DNA of 34,094 nt, from contig JAQVCR010000021.1 in NCBI GenBank assembly GCA_028689665.1, positions 1 to 34,094 of the forward strand, in the 5' to 3' direction. This document shows, one piece after another, positions 17,388 to 25,258 of the stretch. This DNA comes from Muribaculaceae bacterium (GTDB taxonomy: Bacteria; Bacteroidota; Bacteroidia; Bacteroidales; Muribaculaceae). A program made the translations under genes and the position numbers. The notes under the pieces are model-generated. The model saw nothing but the letters and a program-made list of their open reading frames with translations. It did not search any database and was not told where the DNA came from. Every line of letters starts with the position of its first letter. Position 1 is the stretch's first letter.

Positions 17388-17560
17388 TGAATAAAAGAAA
17401 TACAATCCTTACCCCTTTTTCATGCCCAATTTTTAACCGTTTCATAGGGGGAAAGAGAAACACAAATTTTTTTTAATTGTGGAAAATGACCAAGCAATAG
17501 ATGAATTAAACAAAACATAAACTTAGAGAAGGTAGTAAAGAATTAGAAAAAACTTATCAA

Positions 17561-19574
17561 ATGATTAAATTTATGAAACAAATTTACGTAAAATCGTTGA
17601 TGTTAATAGCGTGCCTATTAACCGGCATTAATGCAAACGCTTATAACTATATTTTTGATGGTATTTATTATCATATTGATTTTGTCTACTATCATTTAAA
17701 AAGATGTGGTGTTGCGAGTGGACCTAATAAATATTTAGGAAAAATAATTATACCAAGGACAATAGTTTTTGAGAATGAAACTCTAAGCGTTACTTCAATT
17801 ATAAGTGGTGCTTTTTCCGAGTGCCGTGGATTGACCTCTGTTGCAATTCCTAATAGCGTTCTTCAATTGAACATTTGGCTTTCTACGAGTGCAGTGGATT
17901 GACCTCTATTACTATTCCTAATAGCGTTACTTCAATTGAAAGTTCGGTTTTCTACGGCTGTAGCGGGTTGACATCTGTTACAATCCCTAATGGCATTCCT
18001 GACATTGCTGCTTCTGTTTTCGAAAGGTGCAGTGGATTGACCTCTGTTACAATTCCTAATAGCGTTACTTCATTTGGAAATGAAGCTTTCAAAGGGTGCA
18101 GCAGATTGACTTCTATTAATATTTCTAATAACGTTACTTCAATTGGAAATGAAACTTTCAAGGGTAGTGGATTGACCTCTGTTACAATTCCTAATAGCAT
18201 TACTTCATTTGGATTTTCTGCTTTCTCCGAGTGCAGTGGATTGACCTCTGTTACAATTGAAGATGGAGATAAAAGTATAGATATGTTGTACGAACGTAAT
18301 TTTGAAAACAACTTTTTTTCAGATTGTCCTTTAGAAACTATTTATCTTGGAAGAAATTTGACTTATGATACTTATGATTTAGGTCCTTTTCAAAATTGCA
18401 AAACTCTAAATAAAGTTACATTTGGTAATAGCGTTACTGCCATTAGTAGTTATATCTTCTCCGGGTGCAGCGGATTGACCTCTGTTACAATTCCTAATAG
18501 TGTTACGTCAATTGAAAGTGAAGCTTTCAGAGGGTGCAGCAGATTGACCCCTGTAACTATTCCGAATAGCGTTACTTCAATTGGAAGTTTGGCTTTCGAT
18601 GGGTGTAGCGGGTTGACCTCTCTTACAATTCCTAATAGCGTTACTGCCATTGGATTTTCTGCTTTCTCCGGGTGCAGTGGATTGACCTCTGTTACAATTG
18701 AAGATGGAGATAAAAGTATAGATATGTTGTACGAATATAATTTTGAAAACAACTTTTTTTCAGATTGTCCTTTAGAAACTATTTATCTTGGAAGAAATTT
18801 GACTTATGATACTTATGAGAGAAGTCCTTTTAAAAATTGCAAGACTCTAAATAAAGCTACATTTGGTAATAGTGTTACTGCCATTAGTAGTTATTTTTTC
18901 TACGGGTGCAGCGGATTGACATCTGTTACGATTCCTAATAGCGTTACTTCAATTGGAGATTATGCTTTCTACGGGTGCAGCGGGTTGGCGTCTGTTACAA
19001 TTCCTAATAGCGTTCTGCCATTAGAGATTATACTTCCTCCGAGAGTAGCAGGTTGGCGTCTGTTGCAATTCCTAATAGCGTTACTTCAATTGGAGATTAT
19101 GCTTTCTACGGGTGCAGCGGATTGACCTCTGTTACAATTCCTAATAGCGTTACTTCCATTGGAGATTATGCTTTCTACGGGTGCAGCGGATTGAAAGAAA
19201 TAAATTCTTTGAATCCTGTCCCTCCTATAGCGACATCAAGATTGTTCGAAAATCAAATTTGTAATGATATAACGCTTAATGTTCCTATTGGATCATTAGA
19301 AGCCTATAAATCTTCCGAAGGATGGTGGAAATTTAAGGAGATTAAAGAGGTCAATTTCTCTGGTGTTGAAAGTGTAAATAGCAACGATGTTAAAGTAAAT
19401 GTTACAGGCAAAGAAATTATTATCAGCGGCGTTGACGATAATGTGGCTATCGAGGTATATAATGTTAACGGTCAACTTATTTCAAAAGGTATCAACAAGA
19501 AGATACCCGTAAAATCAGCAGGAATGTACATTGTGAAAGTCGCCGGGAAAGCATATAAAGTAATAGCAAAATAA
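17561..19574 (+). pseudogene. BspA-like leucine-rich-repeat surface protein, two frameshifts
   Basis: Would encode about 671 aa if two missing bases were restored. A signal peptide (MKQIYVKSLMLIACLLTGIN, from the second ATG at 17573) leads BspA/LRR_5-type repeats of 23 residues ([19 protein letters not shown]), then a C-terminal region with [14 protein letters not shown] and a final 75 residues ([29 protein letters not shown]) resembling the T9SS type A sorting domain. The frame breaks between 17860/17861 and between 19014/19015, each time where GTTACT of the unit has become GTTCT. After the first break a TGA lies in the next GGATTGACC, giving a 113-aa product. As read it is broken; sequencing error, real decay or phase variation are all open. 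The porX/porW genes upstream would supply its export route. Confidence 0.85.
18212..18921 (+). repeat. Tandem duplication inside the LRR gene (offset 441 bases)
   Basis: A block of about 270 bases at 18212-18480 recurs almost unchanged at 18653-18921, exactly 441 bases (147 codons) later. Each copy holds an LRR unit plus an insert with EDGDKSIDMLYE, NFENNFFSDCPLETIYLGRN and NCKTLNK. Few differences (DLGPFQ versus ERSPFK, YIFSG versus YFFYG) suggest recent duplication or gene conversion. The spacing keeps frame. Confidence 0.85.
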
Positions 19575-19599
19575 ATCGAGATACACACAATTTGTTAAT

Positions 19600-19634
19600 A
19601 ACAGCACTCAGGGCTATCGGCTTCGGGTGCTGTT
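19600..19634 (+). terminator. Hairpin after the LRR gene
   Basis: AACAGCAC (19600-19607) pairs with GTGCTGTT (19627-19634) across a 19-base loop, 25 bases after the stop. No T-run follows; weak terminator candidate. Confidence 0.45.
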
Positions 19635-19643
19635 CTGCTATCT

Positions 19644-19820
19644 GAAAGGGAAAAGGTGAAAGGTGAAAGGGAAAAGGTGAAAGGGGAAAGGAGAAAGGGA
19701 AAAGGTGAAAGGGGAAAGTGTGTCCCATACATTGCCACAGCGTGGCAATGTATGGGACAGTTTATGTGCGTTTAAGACGGTTACCCTCTTTTTACTTTCA
19801 CCTTTTACCTTTCACCTTTT
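19644..19820. repeat. Purine tract / perfect palindrome / pyrimidine tract element
   Basis: About 76 bases of G/A repeats (GGTGAAAGG, GGGAAAAGG) lead to a palindrome with perfect 18-bp arms at 19721-19738 and 19742-19759 around spacer AGC. Further right, a T/C tract (19790-19820) reads TTTCACCTTTTACCTTTCA, the complement of the left tract. The whole element can fold as one large hairpin. It fills the gap between two convergent genes and its right tract abuts the nucleotidyltransferase stop codon, so it may act as a bidirectional terminator. Confidence 0.75.
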
Positions 19821-20879
19821 CTAGAATCTTAATGTTTTGTGTTGCTTTATCAGCTCTTGGGCTTGGCGAAAGTCGTCGGGCGACCCTATATCTATCCATG
19901 TGCCATTTATTGGGAATTGACTCACTTTCAGTCCTTTTGCAATTACGGCTTCTAGCAAGTCGGTGGCGTCGAAATATTCGCCGGCAGGTATCAAGTCGAT
20001 CATCTTACGATTAATTAGGTATATTCCTGCGTTAGCCGAATAGTTATATGTCGGTTTCTCTTCAAGTCCTATGATGTTATCGTCGTCGGTTTTGAGAATG
20101 GCATAAGGCACCGACACCATATACGGGATAGTGGCAACCGATAGTGCCGCTCCCGATTGGATATGATTGAGATAAAAATCTTCGTAATTTATCGAGGTGA
20201 GCAGGTCGGAGTTCATCACCAGAATGGTATCTGCCTCGAAATTCTCTACTAACTTCAACGAGCCGATAGTCCCCATTCTGAATGGTTCTTTTATACATTT
20301 CACTTTTACACCGGCAACTTTCTCCGAAAAGTGTTCTTCGATCTTCTCGCTAAGATAATTTGTCGTTACCGAGATGTTTTTTACACCATGCTGTGCAAGA
20401 GCTTCAATATTGTAGTCGATAATACATTTATCTCCTATTTTGAGCAGCGGTTTGGGTACTTCGAGGGTGAGAGGACGCAGACGTTCGCCCTTGCCTCCAG
20501 CCATTAGCACAGCATCGATAGGCAAGATGGAACGAAACACAGAGAAGTCGTAAAGACAACGTATTGTGCCATCGTCGTTGAGGTGTGGAAGAATTGTAAT
20601 TTTGTTTCGGCGCAACTCTTTGATGTCGCGAATATCGATTACATCGCCTCGAAGAGCCTTAAAGTTGCGGTGCATGACATTACTTATAGGAGTGTCGAGA
20701 TTGCTCCCCGATATTAGACTTCGACGCAAGTCGCCATCGGTGATAGAGCCAACAACACAATTGTTTTCATCGACGGCAAATATTGTAGTAGCCTTACCCG
20801 ACAGCAAGTTGAGTTTTCGCAGTGCATCTAAGATGCTGCAATTCTCGCTTAATATATAATTATTCCATTTGTCTTCCAT
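19821..20879 (-). CDS. CBS-domain sugar-phosphate nucleotidyltransferase
   Basis: 352 aa. An N-terminal pair of CBS domains (about 1-120, with FAVDENNCVVGSITDGDLRR and ITILPHLNDDGTI) is fused to a nucleotidyltransferase domain that starts at DAVLMAGGKGERLRPLTLEV with PKPLLKIGDK, the nucleotide- and sugar-phosphate-binding loops. MNSDLLTS gives a metal-binding Asp. The layout matches the PtmE-like family, which in Campylobacter makes GDP-glucosamine for legionaminic acid; substrate and nucleotide here are unknown. It stands alone, with no sugar-biosynthesis neighbours. The promoter leaves only about five bases before the ATG, so the transcript may be leaderless. Confidence 0.88.
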   Translation of the reverse strand: MEDKWNNYILSENCSILDALRKLNLLSGKATTIFAVDENNCVVGSITDGDLRRSLISGSNLDTPISNVMHRNFKALRGDVIDIRDIKELRRNKITILPHLNDDGTIRCLYDFSVFRSILPIDAVLMAGGKGERLRPLTLEVPKPLLKIGDKCIIDYNIEALAQHGVKNISVTTNYLSEKIEEHFSEKVAGVKVKCIKEPFRMGTIGSLKLVENFEADTILVMNSDLLTSINYEDFYLNHIQSGAALSVATIPYMVSVPYAILKTDDDNIIGLEEKPTYNYSANAGIYLINRKMIDLIPAGEYFDATDLLEAVIAKGLKVSQFPINGTWIDIGSPDDFRQAQELIKQHKTLRF

Positions 20880-20884
20880 AATGG

Positions 20885-20915
20885 CAAAGTTAAAGCATAG
20901 ACACGGTTACACAAA
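20885..20915 (-). promoter_or_regulatory. Consensus promoter of the CBS-nucleotidyltransferase
   Basis: Minus strand TTTG (20912-20915), 19 bases, TAACTTTG (20885-20892); perfect match. The box ends five bases before the ATG, so transcription should begin at or next to the start codon. Confidence 0.8.
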
Positions 20916-20958
20916 ATTTTTCTTGATTTTTATTCATTTTGATGCCGGGCGCTTACAG

Positions 20959-20992
20959 AAAAGAGGAATATGCACTGGCATATTCCTCTTTT
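20959..20992 (-). terminator. Terminator of the zinc-ribbon/L,D-transpeptidase cluster
   Basis: Perfect 15-bp stem (AAAAGAGGAATATGC and complement) with loop ACTG, 21 bases past the stop of the 21013-21924 gene on the minus strand, ending in a T-run. Confidence 0.85.
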
Positions 20993-21012
20993 AAAGTCTA
21001 TTTGTGATTATG

Positions 21013-21924
21013 TTATTTGCAATCTTCCAGATTTCTAGTAAGATTACGATATATAATTGCATTGCAACCTATACTCCATACCAATACGGCTAAAGAAAAA
21101 AGCAAGAATGCGATAATAAAAAATTGAAGACTAGAAAGTGAATACGCAAAATAGAATATAATCATTGCTCCCAAACTCCATACAAAGGCAAGCACACAAC
21201 TAATACCAAATATTGTCTTTTTATATCCGTATGTTAATTTATTGCTGAGTCTTAATGATTCGGTGGGAGAATAACCTTTGCCAAGAAGAATATATGACGC
21301 CTGCGACCACGATAAGCCCAGTATTATCACCGGAATAAAAGCTAGAGGCACAAATATTATTATAGAGCCAAAAGATCCTACCAAAACTTCTCCAAGATGT
21401 GATGTCCCTATTCCATTATACATAGATACACTGAGTATACTACCAAATACGAGTATAGCTAATATGATAGTAATTTGACATACGAAGTATAGTATTGCTT
21501 GTACCGAAAATTTAAAAGTCATTAACAGCATAAATTCGCCGAAGCGTTTACGATATTTGCTGTCGAAGATTGCCGTAGGCGAGATTATGTTCCCTTTGCT
21601 AAGTTCGATAGGAATATTTACAAGTCCGATGAATGCGCCGATATTAATATAAGGCACCCAGCAAGTGAGGACAAATAGAATTAATGCCGAGAAAATTGAT
21701 ACAAAATTTTTGATTCCAACTGTGAATCCCTCATTAATTGTGACGCTGAAATTTAGCATATCATTTGTGTGATACACTTGATATTCGCCACCACTTTCTT
21801 GTTGTGGTTCTTGATAACTTTGCTCTTCGGGTTCTGCTTGTTGAAATGCAGTGCCACATTTAGGACATAGAGGAGCACGATCGGAGATTGTTGCGCCACA
21901 ATTGGGACAATGAATTAGTGCCAT
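21013..21924 (-). CDS. Zinc-ribbon multi-pass membrane protein, unknown function
   Basis: 303 aa. An N-terminal zinc ribbon with two CxxC knuckles (CPNCGATISDRAPLCPKCG, residues 6-24), a Gln/Glu-rich linker to about 50, then about five hydrophobic segments (for example SIFSALILFVLTCWVPYINI, ILYFVCQITIILAILVFGSI, IIIFVPLAFIPVIILGLSW, ISCVLAFVWSLGAMIIFYFA). Between them lie amphipathic stretches such as YILLGKGYSPTESLRLSNKL. I do not recognise a named family. It is last in a three-gene run, 26 bases after an L,D-transpeptidase, and closes with a strong terminator. The first gene of the run also begins with zinc ribbons, suggesting a shared envelope task; that is inference. Confidence 0.85.
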   Translation of the reverse strand: MALIHCPNCGATISDRAPLCPKCGTAFQQAEPEEQSYQEPQQESGGEYQVYHTNDMLNFSVTINEGFTVGIKNFVSIFSALILFVLTCWVPYINIGAFIGLVNIPIELSKGNIISPTAIFDSKYRKRFGEFMLLMTFKFSVQAILYFVCQITIILAILVFGSILSVSMYNGIGTSHLGEVLVGSFGSIIIFVPLAFIPVIILGLSWSQASYILLGKGYSPTESLRLSNKLTYGYKKTIFGISCVLAFVWSLGAMIIFYFAYSLSSLQFFIIAFLLFSLAVLVWSIGCNAIIYRNLTRNLEDCK

Positions 21925-21950
21925 AGTGATTTGATTTTTAAGTTATTATA

Positions 21951-22859
21951 TTATTTTATAGGTATTCTTATTTTTTGCCCCGGTCGTAGAGAATGCACAT
22001 CGGTGATTCCATTTATTTTCATCAACTCGGAGGCTGTAGTGTGGTTGCGATGAGCTATTACACTAAGATTTTCGCCATTTTTTATTGTGTAGCTTTTCGT
22101 TTTTCCTGTAGGCGTCTTGGCTTTACTTTCTTTTTTTTGCTTTTTCACCTCTTGCTTTGGTTTTGCAGTTTCTTGCTTAGTGGCTTTCACCTCTTGCTTT
22201 GGCTTTGCATCGCCTTTGTCAAAAGCAACATCACCGGTTACTCGCTCGCCTTCTTTTGCGTTTACTGCGGCATCTTTGTCAGAAGTGAGAATGATTACAG
22301 GCATTCCGCGATATGCTAATTTGGCAAATTCGGTTATAGCTTCGTTAGGCAATCTAATGCAGCCTTCTGTGGCACGAGTCCCTATCGATTTAGGATCGTG
22401 AGTGCCGTGTATTCCTATCCCGTTGTGTCCCGGGGTGGTGAGGCGCACAAAATTAGAGCCATAGCAACCTTTAATCACGCCTTTTCCGTCTTTAAAGTCG
22501 TGTGTCCACGTTGATGCATCTTGTATGGCAGCTACTTTGAATATACCCTCCGGCGTTCTCATATCGCCAACTTTGCGCTTATCGCCAAGAGCTTTACCAC
22601 AAGCACACGGATATTTTTTTAATATCTTCCCGGTTTCGTCGTATAGATAAAGAGTCATATCTTGTTTAGAAACTATGACAAATTGTTTGCCTTTAAAGGT
22701 ATTGATGAATTCTTGCTTTGCATCGGTTGTCGATTGCTTATCAGAGGCAACAACTGTGGTGTCGTTAATTTCTGCTTTTGTCTCTTTGTTCTCCGAGTTT
22801 CCACAAGCAATTGTTGCAATAAGCGTTAAAGCTGTTATTGCCAGGTTGAAAAATTTCAT
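21951..22859 (-). CDS. L,D-transpeptidase (YkuD) lipoprotein with LysM domain
   Basis: 302-aa envelope protein. The signal peptide ends in lipobox IATIAC-G (Cys19). The YkuD catalytic domain spans about residues 55-195: GIGIHGTHDPKSIG with the conserved His, then ATEGCIRLPNEA with the catalytic Cys. The canonical residue before Gly-Cys is His; here it is Glu. A basic, repetitive linker (KPKQEVKATKQETAKPKQEV) leads to a C-terminal LysM peptidoglycan-binding domain (SYTIKNGENLSVIAHRNHTT to LRPGQKIRIPIK). The protein should cross-link or otherwise modify peptidoglycan or anchor proteins to it. It sits between two zinc-ribbon membrane protein genes with gaps of 48 and 26 bases. Confidence 0.92.
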   Translation of the reverse strand: MKFFNLAITALTLIATIACGNSENKETKAEINDTTVVASDKQSTTDAKQEFINTFKGKQFVIVSKQDMTLYLYDETGKILKKYPCACGKALGDKRKVGDMRTPEGIFKVAAIQDASTWTHDFKDGKGVIKGCYGSNFVRLTTPGHNGIGIHGTHDPKSIGTRATEGCIRLPNEAITEFAKLAYRGMPVIILTSDKDAAVNAKEGERVTGDVAFDKGDAKPKQEVKATKQETAKPKQEVKKQKKESKAKTPTGKTKSYTIKNGENLSVIAHRNHTTASELMKINGITDVHSLRPGQKIRIPIK

Positions 22860-22907
22860 TATTTATAATTTTTATTTATAGTGGTTGAATTATAAGCTGT
22901 CGTTATC

Positions 22908-23930
22908 TTACAAATTGCTTTCGTAAGCATATTCAATACTCCCATCGTCAAAAAGCTTATAGGTTACTAATCGCCTTATTCCGTCTTCTTCAATTTCCAA
23001 TGATACCAATTGGTCGTTACCAACTAACTTTTCGGTAGAGTTGACTGCTATAAAATTGAGCCCGGTGTTATCGTGCTTAACACGGTTAATAGCCTCGCTG
23101 TCGTAGTCGCCAATTTTGTTTTTACGTTTCGAGTAGTCTATCAGCATAGTGCGATATGCGCCTTTCAAAGTGCTGTGTTTTGATGTTGTCATCGAGCTGT
23201 ATCGCAAAAAATCTTGAGTATTGGCTACAAAACCAGTATTTACATATCCGGCTACACCATCTGCTTCTACTTTCAGCCAATCGCCTTCTTTTTCGACAAG
23301 GGTAAGCTCTTTGCCATAATATATCAGGGTGATTTTGTTGTAGCTGTTTATCTCGGGCGTTGAGCGAAACCATATACGATCGGCAAGCACATAATATACC
23401 GAGCCAACAGTATCAATATCACAAACTTCTGATACAAATTCTGTATCTACAGAAACCGTATCACTTTCACTTAAAGAATAAGATGTATTTGAATTAGAAT
23501 TTGCCAGTGAGAAACAATAAGCGATAATACCAAGAACGACTATAATCATAATAATTATGTATAATGGTTTTTGGTACCATGCTACGACTTTTTTTTCTTC
23601 TTCTTCATTGTAGCCATAGTCGGCTGTTGGCTCCGGTTCTTGGGCTTCGGTGCTGTTATAGTCGACAGCCGGTGTTGGTGTTGGTGGTTCAGTCTTTTTT
23701 AGAGGGAAACCACATTCCGCACATATAATTTGTGTTTCGTGGCATGGGGCTCCACATTCGGGACAAGTGTTCTGCTGTGTAGGTGTAGGTGTAGGTGTGG
23801 GGGCAGGTGTGGCAGGTGCATTTAATTTGGCACCACAAGATTTGCAAAATTTCGCATTAGGCATAGTAGTACTACCACATTCGGGACAAAAATTTATTTC
23901 TCCATTATTATTTTCAACTCCATTTTCCAT
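22908..23930 (-). CDS. Double zinc-ribbon, single-pass membrane protein with SH3-like domain
   Basis: 340 aa, no named family recognised. Two zinc ribbons (CPECGSTTMPNAKFCKSCG, residues 15-33, and CPECGAPCHETQIICAECG, about 56-74) are joined by a Pro/Thr repeat linker (PTPTPTPTQQ). After an acidic stretch comes one membrane segment (YIIIMIIVVLGIIAYCFSLA, about 127-146). The outer part has a bacterial SH3-like fold (VYYVLADRIWFRSTP, EGDWLKVEADGVAGYVNTGF), a ligand-binding module often used on cell walls, then about 120 residues of mixed sequence. Zinc ribbons would be inside and SH3 outside. First gene of the run with the L,D-transpeptidase. No TAnnTTTG promoter is obvious upstream. Confidence 0.87.
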   Translation of the reverse strand: MENGVENNNGEINFCPECGSTTMPNAKFCKSCGAKLNAPATPAPTPTPTPTQQNTCPECGAPCHETQIICAECGFPLKKTEPPTPTPAVDYNSTEAQEPEPTADYGYNEEEEKKVVAWYQKPLYIIIMIIVVLGIIAYCFSLANSNSNTSYSLSESDTVSVDTEFVSEVCDIDTVGSVYYVLADRIWFRSTPEINSYNKITLIYYGKELTLVEKEGDWLKVEADGVAGYVNTGFVANTQDFLRYSSMTTSKHSTLKGAYRTMLIDYSKRKNKIGDYDSEAINRVKHDNTGLNFIAVNSTEKLVGNDQLVSLEIEEDGIRRLVTYKLFDDGSIEYAYESNL

Positions 23931-24229
23931 AACTATTCAGTTTTTTTGAGAGATTAGATTTAAATATTCGTGTTAAGAACAAGTAGTAATAATTTTACTG
24001 AAAGAATATAAGATAAAATCATAAATTACTGCTCAGATTGTCAAAATTACAACATAAAAACAATATAATTAGGGGATAAGCGTTAAGATATATTAAAATT
24101 AATATATTTATTACATGAAGTAGGCAAATGTAGAATTTAGAATGTAGAATGCGGAATTTAGAATGGGGGAGATGCAAATATGCCCCCTTTCGTGCGATAG
24201 GGGGCATTATGTGGTTGTATTGTTTTTTG
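23931..24229. other. AT-rich intergenic region with a TAGAAT repeat tract
   Basis: 299 bases without a gene. 24125-24173 is a degenerate repeat of TGTAGAATG and TTTAGAATG ending in GGGGGAG, like the tract at 8886. The region 23931-24124 is AT-rich, with one weak AT palindrome near 24090. No promoter for the minus-strand zinc-ribbon gene could be fixed here. Confidence 0.6.
24180..24207 (-). terminator. Hairpin after the YycJ/WalJ-like gene
   Basis: ATGCCCCCT (24180-24188) pairs with AGGGGGCAT (24199-24207), loop of 10. It is 22 bases past the 24230 stop on the minus strand; no strong T-run. Its arm sequence resembles the GC hairpin at 16922-16935. Confidence 0.6.
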
Positions 24230-25255
24230 TTATCTTAGCAGATACCAGCGCGAGGGGTCGAATCGAGGCAACGCAACAAGTTGGAGGTCGCACTTTCGGT
24301 CGTCGATTGTGTCGCAACCTTCGCCTACTGTAATATTTCGTGTGGCAAGCGTGTCGATAATCTCTTTACGCGCCTTTTCGGGCGTGTTGTTATCGTGGCT
24401 AAGGTGGCACAAGAATACATATTTAAGTGCGTCGGAGTAATTATCGCAAAGGAATCTAGCTGCATCGCAATTGTCGAGGTGTCCTGTCGACGCAATAATT
24501 CTATTTTTAAGATATTCGGGATATGATCCGTTGCGAAGCATTTCTAAGTCGTAATTACTCTCAAGCATCATAAATTGAGCTTGAACAAGATAGTGATAAG
24601 CGCGCTCGGATATGTGCCCAATATCGGTGGCGACAGCAAATTTCAAATCGCCATATTCTATGAAAAAACCGGCGTTATCACTACCGTCGTGAGGTACTTC
24701 GAAAGCAGTTATCTTCAATCCGGCAAGCTCGAAGGCTATTTCTTTATATATAGCAACGTGTTGTTCTTTGATGCGTCGCGATATATTATGACGACGCAAA
24801 ATTCCATTAAGCACACGATTAGTGCAATAGATATGAATATGCTTATATTTTCGTACGATAGTATAAGCATAGCGAATATGGTCGCCATGGTCGTGAGTTA
24901 AGCACACACCCTTTACCATTTCGGGAGATATTCCGTGCTTTTGCAGTGTATCAAATACACTTTTCATTTCAATTCCTGCGTCGATAAGTATTCCACCTTG
25001 GTCGCTTCCTATATATGCACAATTGCCACTACTACCGCTACCAAAACTTATAAAGCGAAAAGAATTATGTTTTTCTACACTTTTAAGTTCATTAATATCG
25101 TTCGAAGTGGGTTTCTGTACAGCAGGAGATACGCTAGTTTTAGGTTCATTAAATACAAATTCGCTTTCTATCTCGGTCGGTATAGACGGCAGAATTTCAT
25201 CGAATAATGAAGCTTGGTGTCTGTCTATATCGCGCTTTGAGTCCTTTCGTCCCAT
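24230..25255 (-). CDS. MBL-fold metallo-hydrolase (YycJ/WalJ-like)
   Basis: 341 aa. The metallo-beta-lactamase fold begins at about residue 66 (FRFISFGSGSSGNCAYIG), with the metal motif LTHDHGDH, VPHDGSDNAG, the bridging Asp in VATDIGH and LCHLSHDNN near the C-terminus. The SFGSGSSGN opening is typical of YycJ/WalJ proteins, linked in Firmicutes to the WalRK cell-wall regulon and thought to be 5'-exonuclease-like. A polar, low-conservation N-terminal extension of about 65 residues is unusual for this family; no internal ATG near the fold offers a shorter start. Three bases after the methyltransferase stop, so co-transcribed with it. Confidence 0.9.
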   Translation of the reverse strand: MGRKDSKRDIDRHQASLFDEILPSIPTEIESEFVFNEPKTSVSPAVQKPTSNDINELKSVEKHNSFRFISFGSGSSGNCAYIGSDQGGILIDAGIEMKSVFDTLQKHGISPEMVKGVCLTHDHGDHIRYAYTIVRKYKHIHIYCTNRVLNGILRRHNISRRIKEQHVAIYKEIAFELAGLKITAFEVPHDGSDNAGFFIEYGDLKFAVATDIGHISERAYHYLVQAQFMMLESNYDLEMLRNGSYPEYLKNRIIASTGHLDNCDAARFLCDNYSDALKYVFLCHLSHDNNTPEKARKEIIDTLATRNITVGEGCDTIDDRKCDLQLVALPRFDPSRWYLLR

Positions 25256-25258
25256 TTA

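Noticed and set aside
17140..17390. Retron or group II intron RNA
   Set aside because: The nested fold is suggestive, but there is no reverse transcriptase nearby and no catalytic-core motif that I can see.
17411..17456. CCCCTTTTT and GGGGGAAAG as a terminator hairpin
   Set aside because: The two segments would pair in parallel, not antiparallel, so they do not form a stem.
17434..17520. Short frame ending VENDQAIDELNKT before the LRR gene
   Set aside because: Only 27 codons, no convincing start; insufficient evidence for a gene or remnant.
17875..19125. Two separate downstream LRR genes starting at TTG codons (17875 and 19053)
   Set aside because: Neither has a signal peptide or real start; restoring one base at each break joins them with the first frame into one protein.
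17821..19200. CRISPR-like array in the regular repeats
   Set aside because: The 69-base units are coding LRR repeats with no spacers of unique sequence.
24085..24110. AT-rich palindrome ATATATT/AATATAT
   Set aside because: Only A/T pairs in an AT-rich gap; expected by chance.
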